Positions 7,122 to 15,774 of a DNA stretch of 64,000 nt are shown piece by piece. Both the position numbers and the translations under genes were made by a program. How positions within the stretch are numbered: the first letter of the stretch is position 1; each line of letters opens with the position of its first letter. The notes under the pieces are model-generated. The model was not told where the DNA came from. It was given only the letters and a program-made list of their open reading frames with translations, and made no database searches. Source of the stretch: Deltaproteobacteria bacterium (GTDB lineage Bacteria > Myxococcota_A > Bradymonadia > REDH01); contig REDH01000067.1 in NCBI GenBank assembly GCA_007693585.1, forward strand, positions 16,593 to 80,592, read 5' to 3'.

Positions 7122-9886
7122 TGCACCGCCCGTGAACGAATGAACTCGGCCAGCGCAGGGGCATCGAGCGGGCGGCTGAACAGGAACCCCTGCATCATGT
7201 CGCAGTTGCGACCCAGCAGAAAGTCCCGCTGCACCTCGTTCTCCACCCCCTCGGCCACCACCCCGAGCTTCATCGTGTGCGACAGCGTGATCACCGCGGA
7301 GGCGATCGCCGCGTCATCGGGATCATCCGAAATGTCCCGCACGAACGTCTGGTCGATCTTCAGCGTGTCGATCGGAAAACGCTTGAGGTGACTCAGCGAC
7401 GAATACCCCGTCCCGAAGTCGTCGATCGAGATCAGCACACCCATGCCCTTCAGGTCCTGCAACAGACGCACCGCCCGGTCCGCGTCCGCCATGACCGTGC
7501 TCTCCGTCAGCTCCAGCTCCAGGGTGTCGGGCGGAATGCCCGTCTCGCGGAGCACGTCCCGCACATCCTCCACGACTCCTCCCCCCTGGAACTGACGCGC
7601 CGAGAGGTTGACCGCCAGCTTCAGTCCCGTCAGCCCGGACTCGTGCCAGGCCCGAAGCTGCTGGCAGCCGGTCCGGAGCACCCAGCGGCCAATGTCGTGA
7701 ATCAGCCCTGTCTCCTCCGCCAGCGGGATGAACGTCATCGGACCCAGCACACCGTGTTCCGAATGGTTCCAGCGCACCAGCGCCTCCACACCCACGATCC
7801 GGCCCGTCCGCATCTCCACCTGGGGCTGGTAGAGCAGAAACAGCTCGTCCCGCTCCACCGCACGCCGAAGGGCGTTCTCCAGCTCCAGACGATCCAGGCC
7901 CGGACGCTGCATGTCCCGAACATAGACCTGAAACGTGTTCCGCCCCTCATCCTTGGCCGCGTACATCGCGAGCTCCGCACAGCGCGACAACTCGTCCCAG
8001 CCCTCCCCGTGGTCCGGATGCAGACTCACCCCCACGGAGGTCGTCGCAAAGGTCTCCCCCGCTCGAAGCTGAAACGGATCCTGAAACACCTCGAGCACCT
8101 TCCGCGCCGCATCCTCCACCTCCGGAAGCTCCCCCAAATCCCAAATCAGGATGCCGAACTCGTCGCCACCAAGCCGCGTGACCAGCGCGTCCTCGCCCAG
8201 ACGCGTCTTCAGCCGCTCCCCGATCGCATGCAGCAGCTGGTCCCCGGACTGATGCCCCAGCGAGTCGTTGATGACCTTGAACCGATCCACGTCCAGGACC
8301 ATCACCGCCACCCGCTTCTGACGAGCGATGTTCCGCTGGATCACGTTCGTCGCGCGCTCCCGGAGAAACACCCGGTTCGGAAGACCGGTGAGCGTGTCGA
8401 AGTACGCCATGTGGCGGATGGTCTCCTCCGCCTCCTTGCGAGCCGTGATGTCGATCAGAATCCCCATCCGATCCCCGGGGTCCGACTCCCCCGTGCGCTC
8501 GATGATCGTCAGGTCCTCGAACCACCGGAGCGTTCCGTCCGCAGCGCGAAGCCGATACTCCATCTGATAGTGCTCCCGACCTTCCCGGAGCTCCTGCTCC
8601 ACAAGATGGGCCGCCCGGGGAAGATCATCAGGATGAATCAGATCCACGAACGCCTGCCGATCCCGCATCAGCTTCACCGGGTCATACCCCAGATCCGCCA
8701 CCCCGGGAGAGGCGAAAAGGATCGGGGATCCAGGCTCGTTCGCCCACCGGAACACCAGTGAGGGCGTGCGCTCGAGGATCACCCGCGTCAGCCGGAGCAG
8801 CTCCTCGTTCGCTCGCTCGTCCGAGATGTCCCGGATCGTGACCACCCGAGCCGTCGTGCCCTTCCACGGAAACGGCCGGGACACCACCGAGAGCAGCCGC
8901 GGGATGCCATCCCGACGATGCGCCGTCAGCTCGAACCGACGCTCACCCGGCTCCTCCCGGACCGCCTCCACGGCCAGACGTCCCTCCTCCGGAAGAAACT
9001 CGTTCAGATGACGCCCGATCACCTCGTGCGACGAGTACCCGAACATCCGCAGCGCCTGCTGGTTCGCATCGATGATCTCGCCGTTCAGGTGCAGCAGGAT
9101 CCCCTCGAACGCCGCCTCCGACAACCGCCGGAACCGCTCCTCGCTCTCCCGCAGCGCAAACTCCGCCTCCCGCCGCGCCGTGATGTTCCGAATGATGAGC
9201 TGCGTCCGGATGTCGGCGTCCTCCCGAAGCACCCGCGCCGTGATCTCCACCGGCGTAGGGTGCCCCAGCACATGGATCAGCTCCGTCTCCAGCGGCGTCC
9301 CCGGCTCGCCCCCACGGATGCGCTGCAGCACCTCCATCGCCCGCGCAGCACCCTCCTCCGTCAGGAGGGCAAGCTCCTCCGGGGTCCGACCCAGCGCCTC
9401 CGCCGCACTCAGACCCGTCATCACCGACACGGCACGGTTCCACGACACGAAACGGCCCTGGGAGTCCAGCGCCGCAACACCGTCCGGAAGCTCGTCCAGC
9501 GTCTGCTGCACGTACGCACTGCGCTCCTCGAGCTGACGGCGCAGCGCATGGCGCTCCACCAGCCCCGCCGCCGCCGCACCCAGCACCGTCAACGGGGCCT
9601 CGCCCGACACAAGCTGCCACAGATGCTCCGGCTTCACCCCGGGCACCTCCCGGGGCGAATTGGCATCGTCCCCGTGCGTCAGCAGCAACCAGCCCACCAG
9701 CTCGTCCGGAGACTCCGGCAATCCCGCTGCATCCCGCGCCAACCGGCGCACACCCACCACCGGCCCGGTAAAACCAGGGGTCCACGCCACGAAGGCGCGA
9801 CCGCGGCTCTCCGGAAGCATGCCACCCCCCTGCACGAGGGGTTGCACGTCCCGGGACACGAGAATGGCGATCGGCGGGTTGGTCAT
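7109..9886 (-). CDS. PAS-PAS-PAS-GGDEF-EAL cyclic-di-GMP enzyme
   Basis: A 925-residue cytoplasmic signalling protein. After about 110 unassigned residues come three PAS/PAC units (FRRLSEAAFEGI marks the second, LVFRWANEPGSP the third), a GGDEF domain with intact GGDEF at residues 573-577, and an EAL domain with EAL at 701-703. The EAL side keeps NLSARQF, ELTES, DDFGTGYSS and AEGVEN, so both synthesis and breakdown of cyclic-di-GMP are possible. No canonical RxxD inhibitory site lies at the usual spacing before GGDEF. I chose the ATG at 9886; the frame is open further upstream. It is the last gene of a minus-strand run after cutA. Confidence 0.92.
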   Translation of the reverse strand: MTNPPIAILVSRDVQPLVQGGGMLPESRGRAFVAWTPGFTGPVVGVRRLARDAAGLPESPDELVGWLLLTHGDDANSPREVPGVKPEHLWQLVSGEAPLTVLGAAAAGLVERHALRRQLEERSAYVQQTLDELPDGVAALDSQGRFVSWNRAVSVMTGLSAAEALGRTPEELALLTEEGAARAMEVLQRIRGGEPGTPLETELIHVLGHPTPVEITARVLREDADIRTQLIIRNITARREAEFALRESEERFRRLSEAAFEGILLHLNGEIIDANQQALRMFGYSSHEVIGRHLNEFLPEEGRLAVEAVREEPGERRFELTAHRRDGIPRLLSVVSRPFPWKGTTARVVTIRDISDERANEELLRLTRVILERTPSLVFRWANEPGSPILFASPGVADLGYDPVKLMRDRQAFVDLIHPDDLPRAAHLVEQELREGREHYQMEYRLRAADGTLRWFEDLTIIERTGESDPGDRMGILIDITARKEAEETIRHMAYFDTLTGLPNRVFLRERATNVIQRNIARQKRVAVMVLDVDRFKVINDSLGHQSGDQLLHAIGERLKTRLGEDALVTRLGGDEFGILIWDLGELPEVEDAARKVLEVFQDPFQLRAGETFATTSVGVSLHPDHGEGWDELSRCAELAMYAAKDEGRNTFQVYVRDMQRPGLDRLELENALRRAVERDELFLLYQPQVEMRTGRIVGVEALVRWNHSEHGVLGPMTFIPLAEETGLIHDIGRWVLRTGCQQLRAWHESGLTGLKLAVNLSARQFQGGGVVEDVRDVLRETGIPPDTLELELTESTVMADADRAVRLLQDLKGMGVLISIDDFGTGYSSLSHLKRFPIDTLKIDQTFVRDISDDPDDAAIASAVITLSHTMKLGVVAEGVENEVQRDFLLGRNCDMMQGFLFSRPLDAPALAEFIRSRAVHQAG

Positions 9887-9980
9887 GGGCCTCGCAGAAT
9901 GGATGGCTGGTCCGGGGCCATCCTCCTTCAACCCACTATGAACGATCTCCAGCCCCATGGCCAGCACGCCACCCGAACCA

Positions 9981-10313
9981 TCACCGATCCGTACCCCCGA
10001 CCCCACCTCCCACCGCTTCGCTCAGCCAGGTCAGCCACGGACCGTGCCCCGCCGCAGACTCGAAGGCGAGGATGCACGGACACGCGTACGGGTGCCGCGA
10101 GACCACCGCCGCCTCCAGCGCAGGCCACCGCTCCGACGTCGTCTTCGCGACCGCATACACCTCCCGCCCCTCCTCCAACGCACCCTCCCACACGTACACC
10201 GAACGACCCGAGCCCAGCACGTTGAAGCACCCCGCCAGCCGCTCCGACACCAGATGCCGCCCCACCGCGACCGCCGTGTCCTCATCCGGAAACGTCATGT
10301 ACACCCAGAGCAT
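9981..10313 (-). CDS. cutA: CutA1 divalent cation tolerance protein
   Basis: A 110-residue protein matching the full length of the small trimeric CutA1 family. It has the N-terminal YMTFPDEDTA strand, the ERLAGCFNVLG segment (usual form LAACVNI), the SVYVWEG strand and an E...AVAKT stretch. Family members have been linked to copper and other divalent-metal tolerance, though their biochemical role is unsettled. A GAGGAGG ribosome site precedes both a GTG at 10316 and the ATG at 10313; I chose the ATG. The gene begins about a dozen bases after the GT51 fusion gene, so the two are probably co-transcribed. Confidence 0.93.
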   Translation of the reverse strand: MLWVYMTFPDEDTAVAVGRHLVSERLAGCFNVLGSGRSVYVWEGALEEGREVYAVAKTTSERWPALEAAVVSRHPYACPCILAFESAAGHGPWLTWLSEAVGGGVGGTDR

Positions 10314-10325
10314 CACTCCTCCTCG

Positions 10326-13300
10326 TCAGGGACGCTGGCGAACCATCCGCTCCGGCAAGGCACGCGAACGCTCGATCAGGGCCACCGTCCGCTCCGCCGG
10401 CGACAACGCGAGAAACCGATCCTGCGGACCCGCACGACGCCGCTCCGCCGGCTCGAGCGCCGCCACCTCCGCCACCTCCGCCCCCTCGTCCGCCCCCTCG
10501 TCCGCCACCGCGACAGCTCCCAACCCCCCTCCCGCCTCCTCGGGGTCCTCCACGTCCTCCCCACCGGCCTCGGAGAGCGCCATCGCCGTCCGCAACGGCT
10601 CCGCCGTCACGAATCGCGGCCGCGACCGCAACCCCTCCTCCAGCTCCCGCTGCGTGATCATCCGCCGCCGCTCGAGACCCCGCATCAGCTGCTGACACTG
10701 GCGCCAGAACCAGTCCGGAACCTCGCCCCGCTCGCGCTGCGCACTCCGGCGCATCGGCGCCGGAGTGATCGCGCTCAGCCACGTCGCCTCCGCAAGGGTC
10801 AGCTCCCGCGGAGACTTCCCGAAATAATGCTCCGCAGCCTCCACGATCCCGTTCACCCCGGGGCCCCACTCGATCACGTTCAGGTACACTTCCAGAATCC
10901 GCTCCTTCGGCACCGTCCGCGTCATCCAGTACGTGAGAAACAGCTCCTGGACCTTCCGCTCCACCGTGCGATCATGCGTCAACAGCACGTTCTTCACCAA
11001 CTGCATCGTGATCGTGGACGCCCCCCGCCGAAATCCCTCCTCCCGATGCCACGCCTCCTCGATCACGCGCCGCACCTGATACCAGTTCACCCCCGTGTTC
11101 TCGAAGAACCGACCATCCTCCCGATGCAGCTGCATCGCGATCAGCCAGTAGCTGATCTCGTCCAGCGGGGCCCAGCCCTCCCGCTCCGTACGCGACACCG
11201 GCGGCGACGGCACACCACCCCAACCCTCGCCCCAGTCGCTACGCCGCCGCTCGCCCCCCGCATCCCCGACAGGCTCGAACGCAGGCACCGACAGCGAACG
11301 CCGAATCCGATCGTCCGGGCCCCGAAACACAAAGTCGAACGAACGGTTCAGACGTCCCGGATCCACCGCCTCCGGGATCGACTGCAGGATCACCCCCGCG
11401 TCCCGGAAGTCGTCCACCGTCGGGGCATGGATCCGCATCCTCGCACGACCACCCGGCGGATCACTCGGCTCCAGATCGACCCGGAACTCCAGATCCTGAC
11501 CAAAACGACCCCCCAGCCGCACCCCGTCCAGCGAACTGCGCAACGCCCGCGGAACCGCATCGAACAGATCCTGCGCCGGCTGATCCGGTACCCCGAACGC
11601 GATCTCCAGCCCACGCAGGTGCGGCGCCCGCGTCAGCGACCAGTACAGCACGCTCGGCCGAAGACTGAAGCGGGCGCCGTTGAGACGACCGTCCCCCGAC
11701 GTCACCCGAAGATGCCGACCCCCCTCCACCTCCTCCTCCTCGGCCTCCACAACCCACTCGAGATGACCCACATCCAGCGGACTCCCGAGCCGCGAGATCT
11801 CCATCCGAAGGTCGCGCAACGAGACCCGGCCCCGGGCCGTCATCGGCCTCCGACGCTCCGCATCCCGATACGACAGCGACGCCTCCGCCCTCCCCGACGT
11901 CGCCACCACCCCGGGCGGAAGCGGCAATAACCCCCCCACGGCACCGACATCCACCTCGGCAAGCGACAGGTCGAGCTGCAGGCGCTGCGCCGCATACGCC
12001 CACGCAGCCTCCAGATCCAGCGTCCCGAGCGCTGCCCCCGACCCCCCCTCCCGAAACGTGCCCCCCGCAGCCACGTCGATCTGCATCCGGAACACCCGCA
12101 GCGCATAGCGAAGGCGAGCCTCCTCGAAGACCACGTGACGCATCCCCTCACCCCCCTCCCCGGGGAGCAGCACCTCCACCCGCCCATCCTCGAAATCCAC
12201 GAACTGCGGCCAGATCTCGTACCACGGCCGACCCCGGGACAACGCCTCCCAGGCACCGGCCATGCGCCCCGCCTCGTCGTCCCCCTCCGCCTCGTCGTCC
12301 CCCTCCGCCTCGTCGTCCCCCTCCGCCTCGTCGTCCCCGGAGGTGAGATGCCCGCGCGCCAGAAGCTCCACCCAGGGCGACTGCCCCGCATCCACCCGCA
12401 TCTCCGGCGACTGCAGCGCCACCCTCGACAGATACAGATCCTCCAGCCGCCTCGGAACCTCGCGAAGGTCCACCTCCAGCACCGGCGTCGAGAACGACAG
12501 CGCCTCCTCGTCCCCGGAGCCCAGTCGCACCGAGAGGCCACTCACCGTGAAGTCCGCGGGCAGCGAAGCCGTCCCCCCCGTGATCCTCGACTCCAACCCC
12601 ATTCCGCCCACGACCCCCGTGACGCCGATCGTCTCCTCGTCCGGCACCGAGAAACCAACCGATGCCACCGCCCGATCCTCCCCTCGCGCCTCCACGACAA
12701 CCCGCGTCGGCACGTGAAGGACGAGCCCGGTCGCTCCCAGCCCGAGCTCGCCGACAGGACCGGACAGGGCCACCCGGCCACTCCAGCCGCCCGCCTCCTC
12801 CGCGTGCTCCGAATTGCCCAGCCGCCCGTCCAGCAGACCGAATGCGCGGGAACGCCCGTCCAGCAGGTCCGTCCGCACCGTGAACTGATCCACGCGAACC
12901 TCGGGCCAGTCGACCGTCGCACGCTCACGAACGTCCTCGTCCTCGGCCTCCTCCCGCTCCGGGCGGTCGCGGAGCCGGGTCAGCGCATCCTGCCAGGCCC
13001 CGAACGAACCGTCCGAGGACTGCACATGCACCCAGCCATCCGTCACCGTGACCCGCCGGACCGTCACGTCCGACCGCGATCGGGGAAGTCCGTCGAGCTG
13101 CACGTCGATCCGATCGATGCACGCGAGCTCGACCCGTGGGGCGCCCGCCGCAAAGAGGCACAGCCCGCGCAGCCCGAGCGCACCACTCCACCCGATCTCG
13201 ATACCCTCGATCTCCGGCTCGATCCCCGCGACGGACAGGGCCCGCGTCGCCTCCGCACGGATCCGCTCCGCAAGGAGCGACGGCAGCGCGAGACGCACCA

Positions 13301-13415
13301 CCAGCGCGAGCGCCACAAGCACTCCGAGCACGGCCGAGCCGATCACGATCACCCTGCGCAGGCGCCTGCCCTGTGCGGATGGCGGTTCCGTTCCCGCCGG
13401 GTCACTGCCCTTCAA
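10326..13415 (-). CDS. AsmA-like domain fused to GT51 peptidoglycan glycosyltransferase (A)
   Basis: A 1029-residue inner-membrane protein. One N-terminal membrane helix (about residues 20-45) is followed by some 680 residues of AsmA-type beta repeats, including an acidic GDDEAE repeat. A C-terminal GT51 domain carries all diagnostic motifs: EDGRFFENTG with catalytic Glu766, GASTITMQLVKN, RKVQE and KERILEVYLN. The His usual in EDxxFxxH is Asn. GT51 enzymes polymerise lipid II into glycan strands; AsmA-like grooves are associated with lipid transfer. There is no transpeptidase domain. The start is a TTG at 13415 with a strong GGAGGAG upstream. A paralogue lies at 29109. Confidence 0.85.
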   Translation of the reverse strand: MKGSDPAGTEPPSAQGRRLRRVIVIGSAVLGVLVALALVVRLALPSLLAERIRAEATRALSVAGIEPEIEGIEIGWSGALGLRGLCLFAAGAPRVELACIDRIDVQLDGLPRSRSDVTVRRVTVTDGWVHVQSSDGSFGAWQDALTRLRDRPEREEAEDEDVRERATVDWPEVRVDQFTVRTDLLDGRSRAFGLLDGRLGNSEHAEEAGGWSGRVALSGPVGELGLGATGLVLHVPTRVVVEARGEDRAVASVGFSVPDEETIGVTGVVGGMGLESRITGGTASLPADFTVSGLSVRLGSGDEEALSFSTPVLEVDLREVPRRLEDLYLSRVALQSPEMRVDAGQSPWVELLARGHLTSGDDEAEGDDEAEGDDEAEGDDEAGRMAGAWEALSRGRPWYEIWPQFVDFEDGRVEVLLPGEGGEGMRHVVFEEARLRYALRVFRMQIDVAAGGTFREGGSGAALGTLDLEAAWAYAAQRLQLDLSLAEVDVGAVGGLLPLPPGVVATSGRAEASLSYRDAERRRPMTARGRVSLRDLRMEISRLGSPLDVGHLEWVVEAEEEEVEGGRHLRVTSGDGRLNGARFSLRPSVLYWSLTRAPHLRGLEIAFGVPDQPAQDLFDAVPRALRSSLDGVRLGGRFGQDLEFRVDLEPSDPPGGRARMRIHAPTVDDFRDAGVILQSIPEAVDPGRLNRSFDFVFRGPDDRIRRSLSVPAFEPVGDAGGERRRSDWGEGWGGVPSPPVSRTEREGWAPLDEISYWLIAMQLHREDGRFFENTGVNWYQVRRVIEEAWHREEGFRRGASTITMQLVKNVLLTHDRTVERKVQELFLTYWMTRTVPKERILEVYLNVIEWGPGVNGIVEAAEHYFGKSPRELTLAEATWLSAITPAPMRRSAQRERGEVPDWFWRQCQQLMRGLERRRMITQRELEEGLRSRPRFVTAEPLRTAMALSEAGGEDVEDPEEAGGGLGAVAVADEGADEGAEVAEVAALEPAERRRAGPQDRFLALSPAERTVALIERSRALPERMVRQRP
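12271..12338 (-). repeat. 18-bp tandem repeats coding an acidic linker
   Basis: Three full copies and one partial copy of GCCTCGTCGTCCCCCTCC (plus strand), encoding a GDDEAE repeat inside the AsmA-like region of the GT51 fusion. The reading frame is kept at any copy number, so the linker length could vary between strains. Confidence 0.9.
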
Positions 13416-13471
13416 TGCTCCTCTCCTCCGTCGAGCGCTGCGGAGCCCCCCCGGCGGCGGCTACGCCGACG

Positions 13472-13500
13472 TTGCGGGATGGGCAGGCTGTGCGTAGCAT
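13472..13500 (+). promoter_or_regulatory. Candidate sigma-70 promoter for phasin-like gene
   Basis: TTGCGG, a 17-nt spacer, then TAGCAT, about 100 bp before the ATG at 13604 in a divergent intergenic region. Confidence 0.45.
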
Positions 13501-13603
13501 CGTTTCCCCCACGCGCAAAGACGCGGAATCATCCGCGCGCGCGCCCGCCCAGGTCACCCGGTCCGGGACCTGCTCCGCCCGACACGCCCACGGAGATGCA
13601 CCG

Positions 13604-13939
13604 ATGGATATCGAGAAGCTCAAGGCCCGCGCACTCGAGAAGGCGATGAAGATCGCCCAGAGTGATTCCGCGCAGCAGATCATGGCCGACGAACGGTTTC
13701 AGCGCGCCTTCGCCCAGGTGTTCGAGTCGTCCATGAAGGCCAGGGACTCCATCGAGAAGACGCGCCGGGACCTCGCCCATCGGTTCAACCTCGCCACCGA
13801 GGACGATCTCCGCGACATGAAGCGCAAGCTCGAACGGCTGGAACGCCGCCTGGAGAGGCAACAGGAGGGCGGAAAGCCACGTCGCGGTCGCCCATCCCGT
13901 TCCGAGGCCGCTCCTCCCGGGGAAGACGAAGACGCCTGA
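13604..13939 (+). CDS. Phasin-like coiled-coil protein with AT-hook-like tail
   Basis: A 111-residue, almost wholly helical protein. Residues 1-60 form an amphipathic helix region, about 60-88 a heptad-like Arg/Leu/Glu coiled coil (MKRKLERLERRLERQ), and the tail has KPRRGRPSR, an AT-hook-like RGRP core, before an acidic end. This layout resembles small polyhydroxyalkanoate-granule or nucleoid-associated phasins such as PhaF and PhaI. No PHA synthase is in the window, so the role is inferred. The ATG at 13604 follows a GGAG-containing stretch, and a promoter-like element sits about 100 bp upstream. Confidence 0.65.
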   Translation: MDIEKLKARALEKAMKIAQSDSAQQIMADERFQRAFAQVFESSMKARDSIEKTRRDLAHRFNLATEDDLRDMKRKLERLERRLERQQEGGKPRRGRPSRSEAAPPGEDEDA

Positions 13940-13962
13940 ATGCCCGACCTGCCCGCTCGGGC

Positions 13963-15774
13963 TCAGGGCCAGTCATCGTCATCGTCGCCTGCGCCCGGCG
14001 GCCAGTCGTCGTCATCGTCGTCGTCGCCTGCGCCCGGCGGCCAGTCGTCGTCGTCGTCGCCACTTGCGCCCGGCGGGCGGTCGTCGTCCGCGTTGCCGCC
14101 CTCTTCCTCGTCGTCGTCCAGCATGTCTCGGAAGCTGGAGAGGTCCTGGAGCCTCACGGCACCGGACTGGACCTTGCGGAAGTCCTCGAGGAGGTCCGCG
14201 ACCGTCTCGTACGCCGACTCCTGAAGGGCCTGGCGCTGAAGGTCCTGCTGCGCGCGCCGGGTGAGTTCCTCCATGGTCAGCGGCCTTCCGGGTTCGCCGG
14301 CGTCCGGCTCGCCTTCCTCCTCGTCGTCGTCCATGCGTGCCACTCCGGCGAGGAACCGGACGCTCTCCGGCGCGCGGAGCGTGTTCATGGCGATCCGCCG
14401 TTCGGGGAAGGGCACGTGGAAGCCGTTGCCGTTCATCCAGCTCACGGGTCCGAGAGAGACCGTCGGGACGTAGGTGACGATCATGAGGGCCCCGAGCATG
14501 AGCACGAGGAACGGCAGGGTGGATCGGATGATGCTGCCCAGGGACTCGCGGAAGATGGTGCTGGAGACGAAGAGGTTGAGACCGAGCGGCGGCGTCAGGT
14601 AGCCGATCTCGAGGTTCACGATGAAGATGATCGCGAGGTGGATCGGATGGATGCCCAGCTCGAACGCGATGGGCGCGAGGAGCGGCACGAGGATGATGAT
14701 CGCGGACAGGATGTCCATGAAGCAGCCGACGATCAGCAGCAGGATGTTGACCATCACGAGGAACGCGAGCGGACTGAGTTCCCAGGCGAGGAGCAGCTCG
14801 ACGGCGTGCTCGGCGACCTGGGCCAGCTCCAGGTACTTGTTGAAGCCCTGGGCGAGGGCGATGATGATCAGCAGGCTGCCGATGAGGACGGTGCTGTCGC
14901 TGAGGATGGGGCCGAGCCGATCGGTCGTCAGGCTCCGGTGGAGGAAGAGCTCGACGACCAGCGCGTACACGACGCTGACGGCGGCGGCCTGGGTGGGGGT
15001 GAAGATGCCGCTGTAGATTCCGCCGAGGATGATCACCGGGAGCATCAGGGCCCAGAACCCTTCGCGGGTGGCCCGGTACAGCCGGCCGAGGTCGACCGGG
15101 CGGGTGGCCGTGCCGGCGCGTCTCCCCACGATGATGGAGTAACCGGCGAAGATGAGGCCGATGAGGAGGCCCGGTCCAAGGCCTGCGAGGAACAGGTCGA
15201 TGAGACCGAGCGGACGGTCCGGGCTGGCGATGGTGTAGTTGGGCGGGTCCGCCAGGCGGGTGGGATCGATGATCTCGTAGACGATCATCGGGATGGAGGG
15301 CGGGATCAGGATGCCGAGGGAGCCCGCGGCCGTGACCAGCCCGAAGGAGAAGCGTTTGGGGTAGCCCTCCCGCAGCATGGCGGGCACCATGATGGTGCCG
15401 ATGGCGATCACGGTGACCGGGGAAGAACCGCTGATGGCGGCGAAGAAGATGCAGGCGAAGACGGCGCTGACCGCGAGACCGCCGGGGAGCCAGCAGAAGG
15501 CCTCGCGCGCGACGTTGATGAGCCGTCGGGCGATGTCGCCTTCGCTCATGATGGCGCCGGCGATGACGAAGAAGGGGATGGCGAGGAGCACTTCCTTCTC
15601 GGCCAGGCTGAGCGTCATCTCGATGATGGTCGTCAGATCCTGGAACTGGCTGAACACGCCGGTGGCGAGCAGGAGGAAGGCAGCGACGCCGCCGATCAGG
15701 ACGTAGAGCGGCTGGGCCGTTCCGATGGCGACAAGCAGGATGCCGAGCAGGCCGAGGAGCACCGGCGTGTTCAT
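13963..15774 (-). CDS. dctM: TRAP transporter large permease (DctM/TatM) with acidic C-terminal extension
   Basis: A 603-residue membrane protein. Residues 1-440 are a full DctM permease with about twelve hydrophobic segments and family motifs such as SGSSPVTVIAIGTI and LGILIPPSIPM. DctM proteins usually end near 430 residues. Here another 160 follow: an acidic MDDDEEEG start, a helical region, then repeats of a D-run followed by WPPGAG up to the stop. Its ATG overlaps the stop of the small permease (ATGA). TRAP systems import organic acids using a periplasmic binding protein and a sodium gradient. The tail is unexplained and could anchor or tune the transporter. Confidence 0.9.
   Translation of the reverse strand: MNTPVLLGLLGILLVAIGTAQPLYVLIGGVAAFLLLATGVFSQFQDLTTIIEMTLSLAEKEVLLAIPFFVIAGAIMSEGDIARRLINVAREAFCWLPGGLAVSAVFACIFFAAISGSSPVTVIAIGTIMVPAMLREGYPKRFSFGLVTAAGSLGILIPPSIPMIVYEIIDPTRLADPPNYTIASPDRPLGLIDLFLAGLGPGLLIGLIFAGYSIIVGRRAGTATRPVDLGRLYRATREGFWALMLPVIILGGIYSGIFTPTQAAAVSVVYALVVELFLHRSLTTDRLGPILSDSTVLIGSLLIIIALAQGFNKYLELAQVAEHAVELLLAWELSPLAFLVMVNILLLIVGCFMDILSAIIILVPLLAPIAFELGIHPIHLAIIFIVNLEIGYLTPPLGLNLFVSSTIFRESLGSIIRSTLPFLVLMLGALMIVTYVPTVSLGPVSWMNGNGFHVPFPERRIAMNTLRAPESVRFLAGVARMDDDEEEGEPDAGEPGRPLTMEELTRRAQQDLQRQALQESAYETVADLLEDFRKVQSGAVRLQDLSSFRDMLDDDEEEGGNADDDRPPGASGDDDDDWPPGAGDDDDDDDWPPGAGDDDDDWP
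13970..14093 (-). repeat. Imperfect repeats coding poly-Asp/WPPGAG tail
   Basis: About four units of 33-39 nt, each with a (GTC/ATC) triplet run and a GCCTGCGCCCGGCGGCCA-type segment, at the 3' end of the DctM gene. Units differ mainly in triplet number, which is typical of replication slippage, and all keep the frame. Confidence 0.85.

Noticed and set aside
8156..8190. Allosteric I-site next to the GGDEF motif
   Set aside because: The residues at the usual five-position spacing do not form RxxD; the nearest Arg and Asp are out of register.
13970..14093. CRISPR-like repeat spacing in triplet repeats
   Set aside because: Repeats are coding, of variable unit length and without unique spacers; no cas genes are present.
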